64,000 nt of DNA, from the NCBI RefSeq assembly GCF_013820765.1, contig NZ_JABJVM010000005.1:162639-226638 (forward strand), read 5' to 3'. The DNA comes from Paenilisteria rustica (GTDB taxonomy: Bacteria > Bacillota > Bacilli > Lactobacillales > Listeriaceae). A program made the position numbers and the translations under genes. Under the pieces are notes generated by a model. It was given only the letters and a program-made list of their open reading frames with translations, ran no database searches and was not told the origin of the DNA. Of the stretch, positions 26,538 to 34,886 are shown piece after piece; the stretch's first letter is position 1; every line of letters begins with the position of its first letter.

Positions 26538-26592
26538 AAAAGCTAGTAGGAAAATCACGACAGTCATACGTGAGCTTCCTACTAGCTTTTAT
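26536..26592. terminator. Bidirectional terminator
   Basis: AAAAAGCTAGTAGGAA pairs with TTCCTACTAGCTTTT around a 26-base loop, between the convergent hydrolase and UspA genes. Confidence 0.85.
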
Positions 26593-27008
26593 TTAATCAA
26601 TAATACTGGACATTCTGCGTGCTGGACGACTTTTTTCGCGACGCTACCAATCGTCATTTTCTGAACGATCGACAAATCATGATGACCCATAACCAACATA
26701 TCCAGCCCTACTTCGCCTGCATATTTCGTCACTTCTTTTGCTGGGAAACCGCTCAAGATTGCCGTTTTATAAACCAGTCCTGCCTCACCAAACATCGCGC
26801 CTTTTTCCGCAAGCATTTTCTGCGCATCTTCCTCTAAACTTTCCGATACGTCCACGCCAACTTCCACATCTTCCGCGATCGCTTTGTCATTCACGACATG
26901 AATCAGCGTGATTTCTGGCGCTTCTGCAAACTCTTGACACAGCGCCACCGTTTTTGTCACGATTTTTTTAGACAGTTGATCGTCTGCAATTAATACCGCT
27001 AATTTCAT
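26589..27008 (-). CDS. Universal stress protein (UspA family)
   Basis: A 139-residue single UspA domain. The N-terminal beta strand MKLAVLIADDQ, the VMGHHDLSIVQKMTIGSVAKKVVQHAECPVLLIK C-terminal half (shown by GHH..G.VA..V..HA.CPVL) is the ATP-binding UspA signature. The ATG at 27008 follows GGAGGG and lies 14 bases before the end of the upstream MFS gene's stop, so the pair is cotranscribed. Its role as a stress-related partner of an efflux pump is inference. Confidence 0.88.
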   Translation of the reverse strand: MKLAVLIADDQLSKKIVTKTVALCQEFAEAPEITLIHVVNDKAIAEDVEVGVDVSESLEEDAQKMLAEKGAMFGEAGLVYKTAILSGFPAKEVTKYAGEVGLDMLVMGHHDLSIVQKMTIGSVAKKVVQHAECPVLLIK

Positions 27009-27021
27009 CTTAATCCCTCCA

Positions 27022-28221
27022 TTAATCAAGTGCTGCCAACGCTTTTCTTCCTACAAGCAAAATAATAATCCCGATGAGTACGGCGAATCCTGCGACATAA
27101 AACGTCACGTGTGGGTTGAACCAAACGGCCAAACTTCCAGCCAACCACGGCGCGATTGCACCACCCGTAAACCGAATAAAGCTGTAAGCCGAGGACGCCG
27201 TCGCACGTTCCACCGGCGAAACGACCATCACCGCCGACGTAATCAACGTATTATTAATCCCTTGGAAAAACCCAGCAATCACGATGCACACAGAAATAAC
27301 CGTACTGTCATTCGCGCCAACTCCCATCACGACTAAGACAATCGCAAAAAACGCCAGTGCGCCCATCATCACCAATTTTGTCCCCCATATTTCTTCCAAT
27401 CGAGGTGCTACAAAAACCGAAGAAATCGCGAGCATCAGACCCCAGCCAAAGAATACCAATCCGACTTGAATCGCGCTATATCCAACCATCAAAAATGGCG
27501 AATAAGCGAGCAACGTAAAGAATCCGAAATTATAAAATAGCGCTGTTAAACCTGTGACAAGTAAGCCTTTGTGACGCAAAGCTCGGAGTGAATCCCAGAA
27601 TTTCGATTTCACTTTTGGCTTTGGTATCGGATCGAGCAACATGATAATTGCCACAAATCCAATCGCCATTAAAGTCGCTACACCAAAAAATGGCGCACGC
27701 CACGTGATGCTCCCAAGCAAACCACCAACCAGCGGACCGACCGACATACCAAGTCCCATCGCCGCTTCATACATGATAATCGCTTTTTCCGTCGCGCCTG
27801 AACTAACCGCAATAATTGTTGCCAGCGCCGTCGAAATAAAGAGTGCATTCCCGAGTCCCCAACCAGCCCGGAGCCCAACTAACTGCCCAACGGATTGCGA
27901 TAATCCACCGAGTCCTGCAAAAATAATAATAATGACGAGCCCGATAAGCAATGTCTTTTTTGCCCCGATTCGGCTCGATATAAATCCAGTAAACAGCATC
28001 ACAATACCTGTTACCAGCATATAACTCGTAAATAATAACGATGTTTGTGCCGGCGTCGCATGTAGCTGCTCCGAAATGGATTTTAAGATAGGATCGACAA
28101 GTCCGATTCCCATAAAGGCGACCACACATGAAAAAGCTACCGCTAACGCCGATTTAGGCTGATGCAGCAAACTTTTCAAAACACCATCTTCTTTTTTTAA
28201 TGCAACTTTTCCTTCTACCAC
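27022..28221 (-). CDS. MFS drug-type efflux pump
   Basis: A 399-residue, 12-segment transporter of the drug:proton antiporter type (SSRIGAKKTLLIG in loop 2-3; an ALATIIAVSSG and MGLGMSVGPLVGGLLGS segment resembling the antiporter motif C). GGAG lies eight bases before a GTG at 28221, which I take as the start; a GTG at 28230 overlaps the ribosome site. It diverges from a PadR repressor gene, an arrangement like ladR-mdrL of L. monocytogenes, so it is probably an inducible pump for toxic compounds. Confidence 0.88.
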   Translation of the reverse strand: MVEGKVALKKEDGVLKSLLHQPKSALAVAFSCVVAFMGIGLVDPILKSISEQLHATPAQTSLLFTSYMLVTGIVMLFTGFISSRIGAKKTLLIGLVIIIIFAGLGGLSQSVGQLVGLRAGWGLGNALFISTALATIIAVSSGATEKAIIMYEAAMGLGMSVGPLVGGLLGSITWRAPFFGVATLMAIGFVAIIMLLDPIPKPKVKSKFWDSLRALRHKGLLVTGLTALFYNFGFFTLLAYSPFLMVGYSAIQVGLVFFGWGLMLAISSVFVAPRLEEIWGTKLVMMGALAFFAIVLVVMGVGANDSTVISVCIVIAGFFQGINNTLITSAVMVVSPVERATASSAYSFIRFTGGAIAPWLAGSLAVWFNPHVTFYVAGFAVLIGIIILLVGRKALAALD

Positions 28222-28257
28222 GTTTACCACTCCTGTTTGATTATTAACCTATTTTAA

Positions 28258-28296
28258 AGTATACTCCTAATTCGATAATTATGTCAATATTGACAT
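28258..28296 (-). promoter_or_regulatory. PadR operator over the efflux-pump promoter
   Basis: A perfect 16-base palindrome ATGTCAATATTGACAT occupies 28281-28296 and matches the PadR-type ATGT-N8-ACAT operator. It contains the pump's -35 box TTGACA (minus strand, 28282-28287), 18 bases from the -10 box TATACT (28258-28263). Binding would block the pump promoter. Confidence 0.8.
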
Positions 28297-28371
28297 GTTT
28301 ATTTTTACATTAAATTTCAGAATAGGATATGGTATACTAAACGAATAAACGTTGCGTTGGAGGGGTTCGAA

Positions 28372-28917
28372 TTGAATACATTAAGTTACGTTCTGCTATG
28401 CATGCTCGCCCGCAAATCCTGCACGGGCTATGAATTAAAGCAATATATGGAATTATTCTGGCAAGCACATCACAGCCAAATTTACACCGTTCTCGGTAAA
28501 ATGGAAACAGAAGGCTACGTCCACTTTGAGGCTGATCCTGATACCACAAAGAAAATCTATTCCCTAACTGAAAAAGGCATCCTGGCCGTCAGCGAATGGG
28601 TGCTAGAAGAAACCGCCGAGCCAATTAGCCGTGATGAATTCCTAGCCAAAATTTACGTCATCGCACTAATGGAAAAAAGCACTGTCGCCCAACTCTTCAA
28701 CGACCGCCGCAGACACTACAAAAAAAGAGCAGCGATTAATAAACCGAAGCTCGAGGAACTGGAAACTTTGCAAAATGACCCGACACGAAAAGAAGAATGG
28801 CGCAATTCATTTGGCCGCTATTTAATTGTAAAACGCCGTGATGATCTTTGTACCCAGGAACTCGCATGGTGTGACTGGGCCGAGGATTTGTATCATAGTT
28901 CGTTCGATAAGATATGA
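28372..28917 (+). CDS. PadR-family repressor (long, AphA-like type)
   Basis: A 181-residue regulator with the PadR winged helix (YVLLCMLARKSCTGYELKQYM, then HHSQIYTVLGKMETEGYV and KKIYSLTEKG) plus the C-terminal dimerisation domain of the Vir/AphA-like class. The start is a TTG at 28372, six to eight bases after GGAGGGG; the more upstream TTG at 28357 overlaps that site. It faces the efflux pump and should bind the palindrome at 28281-28296. Its own -10 box TATACT is at 28333-28338. Confidence 0.9.
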   Translation: MNTLSYVLLCMLARKSCTGYELKQYMELFWQAHHSQIYTVLGKMETEGYVHFEADPDTTKKIYSLTEKGILAVSEWVLEETAEPISRDEFLAKIYVIALMEKSTVAQLFNDRRRHYKKRAAINKPKLEELETLQNDPTRKEEWRNSFGRYLIVKRRDDLCTQELAWCDWAEDLYHSSFDKI

Positions 28918-28962
28918 AAAAAGCGATTGAGCGACTAGTTCCAAGTCATTCAATCGCTTTGG
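28916..28962 (+). terminator. Rho-independent terminator
   Basis: AAAGCGATTGA pairs with TCAATCGCTTT around a 19-base loop, just after the padR stop codon. Confidence 0.8.
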
Positions 28963-28992
28963 GTTTGTCAAGAAAAGTGTGTAATTAAGAAA

Positions 28993-29058
28993 TAGAGTTC
29001 CTACTGCCAAGCCTGTAGTGGACTTTCACCACCTAGCATTTGCGCATGCTGGGCGCAC
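28993..29058 (-). mobile_element. Relic of a group II intron (5' end only)
   Basis: Read on the minus strand from 29058, the sequence begins GTGCGCCCAGCATG and continues with GGTGAAAGTCC, then GGCAGTAGGAAC. This is the 5' splice-site consensus GUGYG followed by domain I segments of bacterial group II introns. It stops matching near 28993; no reverse transcriptase frame and no domain V/VI follow. The 5' end starts two bases after a terminator hairpin, which is the preferred target of class C introns. I read it as an insertion later deleted to its first ~66 bases. Confidence 0.65.
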
Positions 29059-29061
29059 GAA

Positions 29062-29106
29062 AAACTGTGTAAATAATGAACCTAGGATTCATTATTTACA
29101 CAGTTT
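29062..29106 (-). terminator. Terminator of the toxin operon, group II intron target
   Basis: A perfect 19-base stem (29062-29080 with 29088-29106) encloses a 7-base loop; on the minus strand it ends GTTTTTC. It lies 106 bases beyond the immunity gene and directly before the intron relic. Confidence 0.8.
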
Positions 29107-29211
29107 ATTTTACACTCCCATCGCTTTCATCTGTTAGCCATTATCCTTATAGCTTAACAAATACTTGCTGCTCAATGTTTAAGCTCATATCCTCGGCGGC
29201 GCTCCATCCTC

Positions 29212-29535
29212 CTATTTATCCCATAAAGGTGATGAATACACTGGTCGTTCTCCCTCTTCTACAGATTCTTGGTTTGATAGAACCATTAGTTTTAATAACC
29301 TTATAAATTTATTCCTCGCATCCTCAAAATTTTCAAATGAGTACTTGCCCGTAACAGATGCTCTATCTCTTGTTGTGTAGACCTCAAAGCCATCTTGGAC
29401 ACACTCTATTCTAACTTGGTACTCTTGCCTATTAACATCCTCACCAGCAAATATTGAATACCTCATCTGTTCATATCCTAGTAATTTTATATCTTCTTCT
29501 AGCAAAGTTCTGTCCTCTATCTTATTGTTTTTCAA
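29212..29535 (-). CDS. Putative immunity protein (Imm59-like) for the TNT toxin
   Basis: A 107-residue acidic cytoplasmic protein with a single alpha/beta unit. The segments GYEQMRYSIFAGED, YQVRIECVQDGFEVYTTRDRASV and FEDARNKFIRLL resemble Imm59-type immunity proteins of polymorphic toxin systems. The gene begins one base after the toxin stop codon, the standard place for the cognate immunity gene. The family call is from memory of the pattern; the immunity role rests mainly on position. Confidence 0.6.
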   Translation of the reverse strand: MKNNKIEDRTLLEEDIKLLGYEQMRYSIFAGEDVNRQEYQVRIECVQDGFEVYTTRDRASVTGKYSFENFEDARNKFIRLLKLMVLSNQESVEEGERPVYSSPLWDK

Positions 29536-29536
29536 T

Positions 29537-31045
29537 TTATTTTACCTCCTTCAATAATCCCAGTTTCTCATACCAGTGAACAGCGGTGCCAAATTTAATT
29601 TGTGTGCCACCACCAGCACCAAAAACTTCTGCAACTTTCCCAGCTTGAGGGTTCGCTATATCTTCAAGCGTAAATGCATATTGTTCCATGTCTACGTCTA
29701 GTTTAGTTTTCAGAGAATCATCAAGTTTATTGTATGCATTTTGTACATTTTTTAAATTAATATTCTCTATCACTTCATATTTATAATACGGTTTCACACT
29801 CTCTGGATACGGCAGGCCTCTGGTATCATAATCTAACGGCTTACCGTTTTTCATTGGACTCACAAATGTACCCCCAGAATCTCCGTACCTATCAATAATT
29901 TGTCCCGCCTTCAAATCAGCATTTATTGTAATCGCTTTTCCAGCTTTATCAACCATAAATCCGTTTGCTTCTGGCCATTTTATTTCCCCTGACTCATCTA
30001 GGTACTTAGGTGAGCGAACAAGGACTCCCCATTTGGATTCATATGCTATTTCACCATTTTCTAAAACGATTTTCTTTGGCGTGAAGGTCTTTAAAACTGC
30101 CCTAACTTCCTCATCTAACACATTAACCTCAGAGCTGGCACTGACTTCTTTCACGTTTTTTATCTTGCTGAAATCATTAATTCCTTTCGTAATTCCGAAC
30201 ATACTAGTCAAAAATATAGTAGTGCTGGCCAATCCATAGGCATCGCCCTTTTTATAGGGCTCTAAATAGCTAGATACGATACCGTCCCAAAACATTCCCA
30301 TTGTTCCTGATGGATCACTTTTTAAATTTTTCATCAACATGGCGATACTTTCAAGTTGTTTCTCCGGATGTTTCAAACTTTCTATCGCCCTTTTTCCAAA
30401 TCCGAAAATAGAATCTCTCGTCGAAGCACCGATTTGTCGTACTTTATTTCGATCATATTGGCGGTAATCTTCCTCTATTTTAGAGGCATGTGCGCGATCC
30501 ATTTCCATGAGCCGTCGCATATCTTGGCTAATCCGGTGCATCGCTTCACCTTCATTTTGCTGTAATTGCGTTAACTTTCGCCTTAAATAATCATCTAAAT
30601 CTTCCATCAATCCTTGGTTATGCCGCATGACCCAAAGTGCGTCTGGATCATCTGGTATTCGCTCAATGCTTGGCTGTGACACGCGGAATACCTCGCTTTT
30701 GGCATCATCTAAAGCGTATCCCTGCATTTCAGCCGCTTTTTGAAGGCCACGCGCATCAATGAGCATATCCTGATTGCGATAGGTTGGGCTATCTATGTCT
30801 TTCAAATCATTCACATAGTTTTCTAAATACGTAAACAGTTTTGTTACCGTTCCTTGTTGTCGAGAAATGTCGTCTCGATGGGCGCCAAATTCCATTGTCA
30901 ACGCTTCGGTTAATTTCCCTTGTTGTTGAGCGATGGCATTTTGTACGTTAACTAACACACGGTCTAACGTTTCTAAGCTCGATTTCATTTTATGGAGCGA
31001 TGTCAATACATCTTCCAATTCTCCCATGTTTAGTTTAAAATCCAT
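29537..31045 (-). CDS. LXG-type polymorphic toxin with TNT (NAD glycohydrolase) domain
   Basis: A 502-residue protein with no signal peptide. Residues 1-~210 form a long helical, coiled-coil-rich delivery domain like LXG/WXG100 effectors of type VII secretion; ~210-330 is a linker with a short hydrophobic patch; ~378-502 is a TNT domain. TNT marks: DRYGDSGGTFVSP (385-397), TRGLPYP, YYKYEVIE, and GAGGGTQIKFG with the key Gln482. TNT enzymes destroy NAD+ in the target cell. A ~35-residue insertion lies before the GGGTQ motif. The ATG overlaps the upstream stop. The secretion machine itself is not in the window. Confidence 0.82.
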   Translation of the reverse strand: MDFKLNMGELEDVLTSLHKMKSSLETLDRVLVNVQNAIAQQQGKLTEALTMEFGAHRDDISRQQGTVTKLFTYLENYVNDLKDIDSPTYRNQDMLIDARGLQKAAEMQGYALDDAKSEVFRVSQPSIERIPDDPDALWVMRHNQGLMEDLDDYLRRKLTQLQQNEGEAMHRISQDMRRLMEMDRAHASKIEEDYRQYDRNKVRQIGASTRDSIFGFGKRAIESLKHPEKQLESIAMLMKNLKSDPSGTMGMFWDGIVSSYLEPYKKGDAYGLASTTIFLTSMFGITKGINDFSKIKNVKEVSASSEVNVLDEEVRAVLKTFTPKKIVLENGEIAYESKWGVLVRSPKYLDESGEIKWPEANGFMVDKAGKAITINADLKAGQIIDRYGDSGGTFVSPMKNGKPLDYDTRGLPYPESVKPYYKYEVIENINLKNVQNAYNKLDDSLKTKLDVDMEQYAFTLEDIANPQAGKVAEVFGAGGGTQIKFGTAVHWYEKLGLLKEVK

Positions 31046-31335
31046 TAGCCTTCGCCTCCTAGCTTTGCATCCGTTTCGATAAATGCATGTACCGCTAGTT
31101 GGCTATCCACAAAAGCCTGTTTTAATTTCGTAAATTGATCCGCTTTTATTTCTGTCACTAATCCTTCTTTCACTTCAATATAACGTGTCATAAAATCAGG
31201 GGAAACTTGCTTATTCAATCTGTCCATGGTGTGTTGAATCTTTGTGGCTTCGGCTTTAAAATCTGATACGGCTTGTTCGCCCTTTTTTAATTGTTTCAAA
31301 ACCCAAGCTGTGTCAATATCAATTTGCGTTGACAT
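31045..31335 (-). CDS. Small helical partner of the LXG toxin
   Basis: A 96-residue, largely helical protein of WXG100-like size, without a signal peptide. It overlaps the toxin start by one base (TAATG), so translation is coupled. LXG toxins normally need one or two such small partners (Lap proteins) as co-secreted targeting factors or chaperones; I infer that role from size, helicity and position. The ATG at 31335 has GGAGGG nine bases upstream. Confidence 0.65.
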   Translation of the reverse strand: MSTQIDIDTAWVLKQLKKGEQAVSDFKAEATKIQHTMDRLNKQVSPDFMTRYIEVKEGLVTEIKADQFTKLKQAFVDSQLAVHAFIETDAKLGGEG

Positions 31336-31336
31336 A

Positions 31337-31555
31337 TCATATCTCCCTCCGTAAAGCATTTTCTGTCTGCTCACAGTGAGAAAGCATGTCTTTGGCTTCC
31401 GATTCGACTTGATTAAGCCTATGTATCATTTTTTCCTCTGCTTCGTGGTTTTCATCTTGAATCCCGTTTTTTCTATTTTTTATACAGTCTATGATGCTCT
31501 CTAAAGTATGCTTTCTAGCAGATATCGCATGTCGAACTTGTTCGTAATGTGGCAT
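31337..31555 (-). CDS. Second small helical partner of the LXG toxin
   Basis: A 72-residue all-helical, charged protein (MPHYEQVRHAISARKHTLES...) with heptad-like spacing. It is the first gene of the four-gene toxin operon and ends one base before the next start. Position and size match the DUF3958/DUF5082-type partner of LXG toxins, but I cannot assign the family firmly. The ribosome site GAGAGG precedes the ATG. Confidence 0.6.
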   Translation of the reverse strand: MPHYEQVRHAISARKHTLESIIDCIKNRKNGIQDENHEAEEKMIHRLNQVESEAKDMLSHCEQTENALRREI

Positions 31556-31715
31556 AGGACACTTCCTCTCGTGTTAGTATCTTCCAATATTTATTATACC
31601 AAATGCAAAGAAATTTAAAAAGCCTTTAAAAAATTTCAAAGACTCTTTAATAGTATCATGAACTATAAAATTCGACCTAATCTGGGTATTCTTACGATTA
31701 GAATATGCCCATTCT

Positions 31716-32258
31716 TTACTTAGGCTTGATTTTTTTATATACAAAGACATCATTAGCTAAACGAAATGAACCTATCTCTATTTCCTTCTCCTTCATAATC
31801 TCTAATACCGTTAACTTCACTCTTGTAATAACATACTTATCTGATTTAGTTCTGTATACATAGAACCCTGCCAAGGAAAGAAACGGATTTAAATATATAA
31901 GATCGTACTTTGTGTATATTAATCCTATCATGAGGAACAAAAAAAGATTAGCAATCATATTCCAGACATTATCTAAATCAATTGACAGCAATGGGATTAG
32001 ATATGTCATGATATAACTAATCAAATTATCATCAAGTTTTTCATAACTGCTTATCATGACTGTCCTTTCTGGTTTTTTCACAAATATATATAGCAGAGCT
32101 CCTACCGATATAATAAAAAGTACACCTATAGTTCCTAGAAAACCAACTGTGATAATTGAAAAATTATCTTTAAGATCGATAATCTTTGGAATATTAATTA
32201 TTGTAATCAAGAAGTATAAAGGCAAGTATGAAGATATAAACATCATCCATTTAAACAT
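31716..32258 (-). CDS. kwaA: KwaA-like membrane protein of a Kiwa anti-phage system
   Basis: A 180-residue protein with four membrane segments (~5-25, ~38-62, ~85-105, ~115-140) and a short soluble C-terminus. The stretch DDNLISYIMTYLIPLLSIDL, then GLIYTKYDLIYLNPFLSLAGF, matches what I remember of KwaA. KwaA forms a membrane sensor that recruits KwaB during phage DNA entry. The ATG at 32258 has GGTGGG seven bases upstream. It follows the kwaB-like gene by 24 bases. Base composition is markedly AT-rich compared with flanking core genes, suggesting transfer. Confidence 0.72.
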   Translation of the reverse strand: MFKWMMFISSYLPLYFLITIINIPKIIDLKDNFSIITVGFLGTIGVLFIISVGALLYIFVKKPERTVMISSYEKLDDNLISYIMTYLIPLLSIDLDNVWNMIANLFLFLMIGLIYTKYDLIYLNPFLSLAGFYVYRTKSDKYVITRVKLTVLEIMKEKEIEIGSFRLANDVFVYKKIKPK

Positions 32259-32282
32259 GGCACATCCCACCTTCGTTTTAAA

Positions 32283-33272
32283 TTAGCGCGCTCTATCTAG
32301 TCTTTTTTTCTTTCCAATAATACTTTCGTATGGTGCATCGCATAGTAGCGTTAAAAACTTATCAATTGACCCCGAAGTAATCGTAATCGTGTTAGATTCT
32401 TTGTCATACTCTATGCTTGAAAATTCATCTTTAAACTCTTTGCTCTCAAGAACTAACCAAACAGCCTCAATATTTTCAAACAAAGCATTAATTAATCCTT
32501 CTTCTTTGTTGACCTTAGCTAGTCTCTTATTTATTCTTTTGTTTGCTTTTGCTGCGACTAAAATTTTCTCTATATTTCTTATATGAACGATATCTTTTTC
32601 AGAAAATTTTTCACTAATTTCTTTTAAGTTTTTGAAAGTTGTTGCCGCTTTCTTTTCAATAACCACATCAATATCGAATAAAGTCTCAAATAGTTGTGGT
32701 TTTATAATTAAAACATTATCAGTATCTACAATAATACCTACCTCCGAATTAAAACCAACTACGTCATCTCTCTCTAGCCTCTTCAATTTATGATCTGACA
32801 AATTCGCAAGAAAGCCTGTTCTCTTAATTTTTGCCAGACTACTAACTTCGGAACCAAAAATATAAGTTCTTCCTTTCAATTTAACTTTTACTAAATAAGC
32901 TTTTACATTTTTCAAATTTATATCTGTTAAATCCTTCATAATTGAAGATTCATCAGTCTCATTTGTATAATCACAGATTATTTTGCATACATTACTAACC
33001 TCATCATAATCATTTTCCTCACCGCTAAGTGCCAATGTATAGTGAATACCATTTACCGATATTAAATCGTACGGTTGCTGATCAACTTGTTTAGTTTTTA
33101 AGCGCCTCAATGACTGCATAACCATTTCAAACACTTCTTCTTGTACACTACCCGTATCAACAAAATAGTACACTCGTTTACCACTGTCATTTTCCATTAA
33201 ATAAAGCTCAACATGCCCAATAATATCCTCTCTGATACTATCAATACTGCTATAAATCTCATTAATGTCCAT
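32283..33272 (-). CDS. kwaB: KwaB-like DUF4868 protein of a Kiwa anti-phage system
   Basis: A 329-residue soluble protein; the middle part (KAYLVKVKLKGRTYIFGSE, then DDVVGFNSEVGIIVDTDNVLIIKPQLFETLFDIDVVIEKKA, here split to show pattern) has the layout of DUF4868, the KwaB family of DNA-binding effectors that suppress phage replication and transcription. Length is close to known KwaB. The ATG at 33272 has AAGGGTGG upstream; the frame extends to 33326 without a ribosome site. Gene order kwaB-kwaA is reversed relative to the usual kwaA-kwaB. AT-rich like its partner. Confidence 0.7.
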   Translation of the reverse strand: MDINEIYSSIDSIREDIIGHVELYLMENDSGKRVYYFVDTGSVQEEVFEMVMQSLRRLKTKQVDQQPYDLISVNGIHYTLALSGEENDYDEVSNVCKIICDYTNETDESSIMKDLTDINLKNVKAYLVKVKLKGRTYIFGSEVSSLAKIKRTGFLANLSDHKLKRLERDDVVGFNSEVGIIVDTDNVLIIKPQLFETLFDIDVVIEKKAATTFKNLKEISEKFSEKDIVHIRNIEKILVAAKANKRINKRLAKVNKEEGLINALFENIEAVWLVLESKEFKDEFSSIEYDKESNTITITSGSIDKFLTLLCDAPYESIIGKKKRLDRAR

Positions 33273-33360
33273 CTTCCCTACCACCCTTTTTATTTTCACT
33301 ATAGCAGGAAAAAACAACCTATTCAAATAAAATAGGCTAATAAATAGATTTTAATATCAG

Positions 33361-33385
33361 AAAAACCCTCTTTCAAGGGTTCTTT
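33361..33385 (-). terminator. Terminator of the amino-acid permease gene
   Basis: AACCCT pairs with AGGGTT around a five-base loop; on the minus strand it is followed by TTTTTCTG. Confidence 0.75.
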
Positions 33386-33393
33386 GACTGTTT

Positions 33394-34785
33394 TTATTTA
33401 GCGTTCAAATTAGAATGCCGTTTTCCATAAACAAAGTACACTGCCAATCCAACTACGAACCAGATCGCAAAGGAAATCCATGTAATCGCGGAAAGATTTA
33501 AGATCAAGTACACACACAATAGGAATGATAACGCTGGTACAACTGGGTAAAATGGTGTTTTAAAACCAGTTGTTGGTAAATCTTTATTTTTGCGTAAGAA
33601 GAAAATTCCTAGTGAAACCATCGAAAATGCGAACAATGTTCCGATGTTAATTAGTTCCGCCAGTTGCGCCAATGGTACCACACCAGACACAAGGCCCATT
33701 GCAATCGCAAAAATAAGTGTGTTCCGAACTGGCGTATTACGTTTTCCTAATTTAGAAAAACTTGCTGGCAACAATCCGTCACGTCCCATTGCGAACAACA
33801 AACGTGTTCCACCGTACGACATAACGAGTATAACTGTTGTCATCCCTACAATCGCACCAAGTGATAAGAGACCTGCGAACCAATTTTGCCCGATAGCTTG
33901 AAGTGCAAATGCTACAGGAGCACTAATGCCTTCTAAATCAGCGTAAGGCACGATTCCTGTCAAAACACCTGATAGCAAAATGTACAATATCGTACAGATC
34001 GCGAGCGAAGAAATAATCCCGATTGGCATATTGCGTTGTGGATTCTTCACTTCCTCCGATGCTGTTGAGACTGCATCAAAACCGATATAAGCAAAGAATA
34101 CCATCGATGCTCCCGTGATAACACCGCTAAATCCGAACGGCAAGAACGGTGTCCAATTATCTGGTTTTACATAGAAAACACCTACGACAATAAATAGGAC
34201 AACCACGGCAACCTTGATAAGCACCATGATATTATTGACACGCGTAGATTCTTTAATTCCTAAACTCAGTAAAATACCAATAACAATGATAATAATGAAT
34301 GCCAACAAATCAAAATAAGTACCGTTATCTGGATTGTAAGAACCCGATATAGCGGTTGGAATATGAAGACTAAATCCGGCCAGCAAGCTTTTCACATAAG
34401 CCGCCCAACCACTTGCAACAGCTGCCACCGCAAGTCCGTATTCTAGTAGTAGCGACCATCCTAGTATCCATGCGATTCCTTCGCCGAACACATGGTAACT
34501 ATATGTATACGCACTACCCGCAATCGGTAATTTAGAAGCAAATTCCGAATAACAAAGTGCTGCCAAACAACAAGCTAATCCTGCAATAATAAATGAAATA
34601 ATGATTCCTGGTCCTGCAGTGATAGACGCAATTTGACCTGGCAAAATAAAAATACCTGCCCCAACCACAGCCCCAACGCCTAACATCGTTAAATCAAATG
34701 CTCCGAGAGTCTTGTTCAAATGATGTTCTCCGCTCGTTTCTAAATGAAATTTCTTTTTTCTGAAAAATGAATTAGTGTTTTTCAT
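33394..34785 (-). CDS. APC-family amino-acid permease (CAT/YfnA type)
   Basis: A 463-residue permease with 12 or more membrane segments. The first segment carries LGVGAVVGAGIFILPGQIA, with the unwound G-GIF substrate site of APC transporters; FFAYIGFDAVSTASEEVKNPQRNMP is the hallmark of the cationic amino-acid transporter (YfnA) branch. It probably imports a neutral or cationic amino acid by proton symport. The ATG at 34785 has GGAGG six bases upstream. Nothing adjacent narrows the substrate. Confidence 0.9.
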   Translation of the reverse strand: MKNTNSFFRKKKFHLETSGEHHLNKTLGAFDLTMLGVGAVVGAGIFILPGQIASITAGPGIIISFIIAGLACCLAALCYSEFASKLPIAGSAYTYSYHVFGEGIAWILGWSLLLEYGLAVAAVASGWAAYVKSLLAGFSLHIPTAISGSYNPDNGTYFDLLAFIIIIVIGILLSLGIKESTRVNNIMVLIKVAVVVLFIVVGVFYVKPDNWTPFLPFGFSGVITGASMVFFAYIGFDAVSTASEEVKNPQRNMPIGIISSLAICTILYILLSGVLTGIVPYADLEGISAPVAFALQAIGQNWFAGLLSLGAIVGMTTVILVMSYGGTRLLFAMGRDGLLPASFSKLGKRNTPVRNTLIFAIAMGLVSGVVPLAQLAELINIGTLFAFSMVSLGIFFLRKNKDLPTTGFKTPFYPVVPALSFLLCVYLILNLSAITWISFAIWFVVGLAVYFVYGKRHSNLNAK

Positions 34786-34886
34786 CAAACTCCTCCGTTC
34801 CTATACACGATTTTAGCATAATTTTCGGACTACTTCAACCTTAGTTGGTAGAAAATTACCCAACTAATTCCCCTTGTCATTAATCC

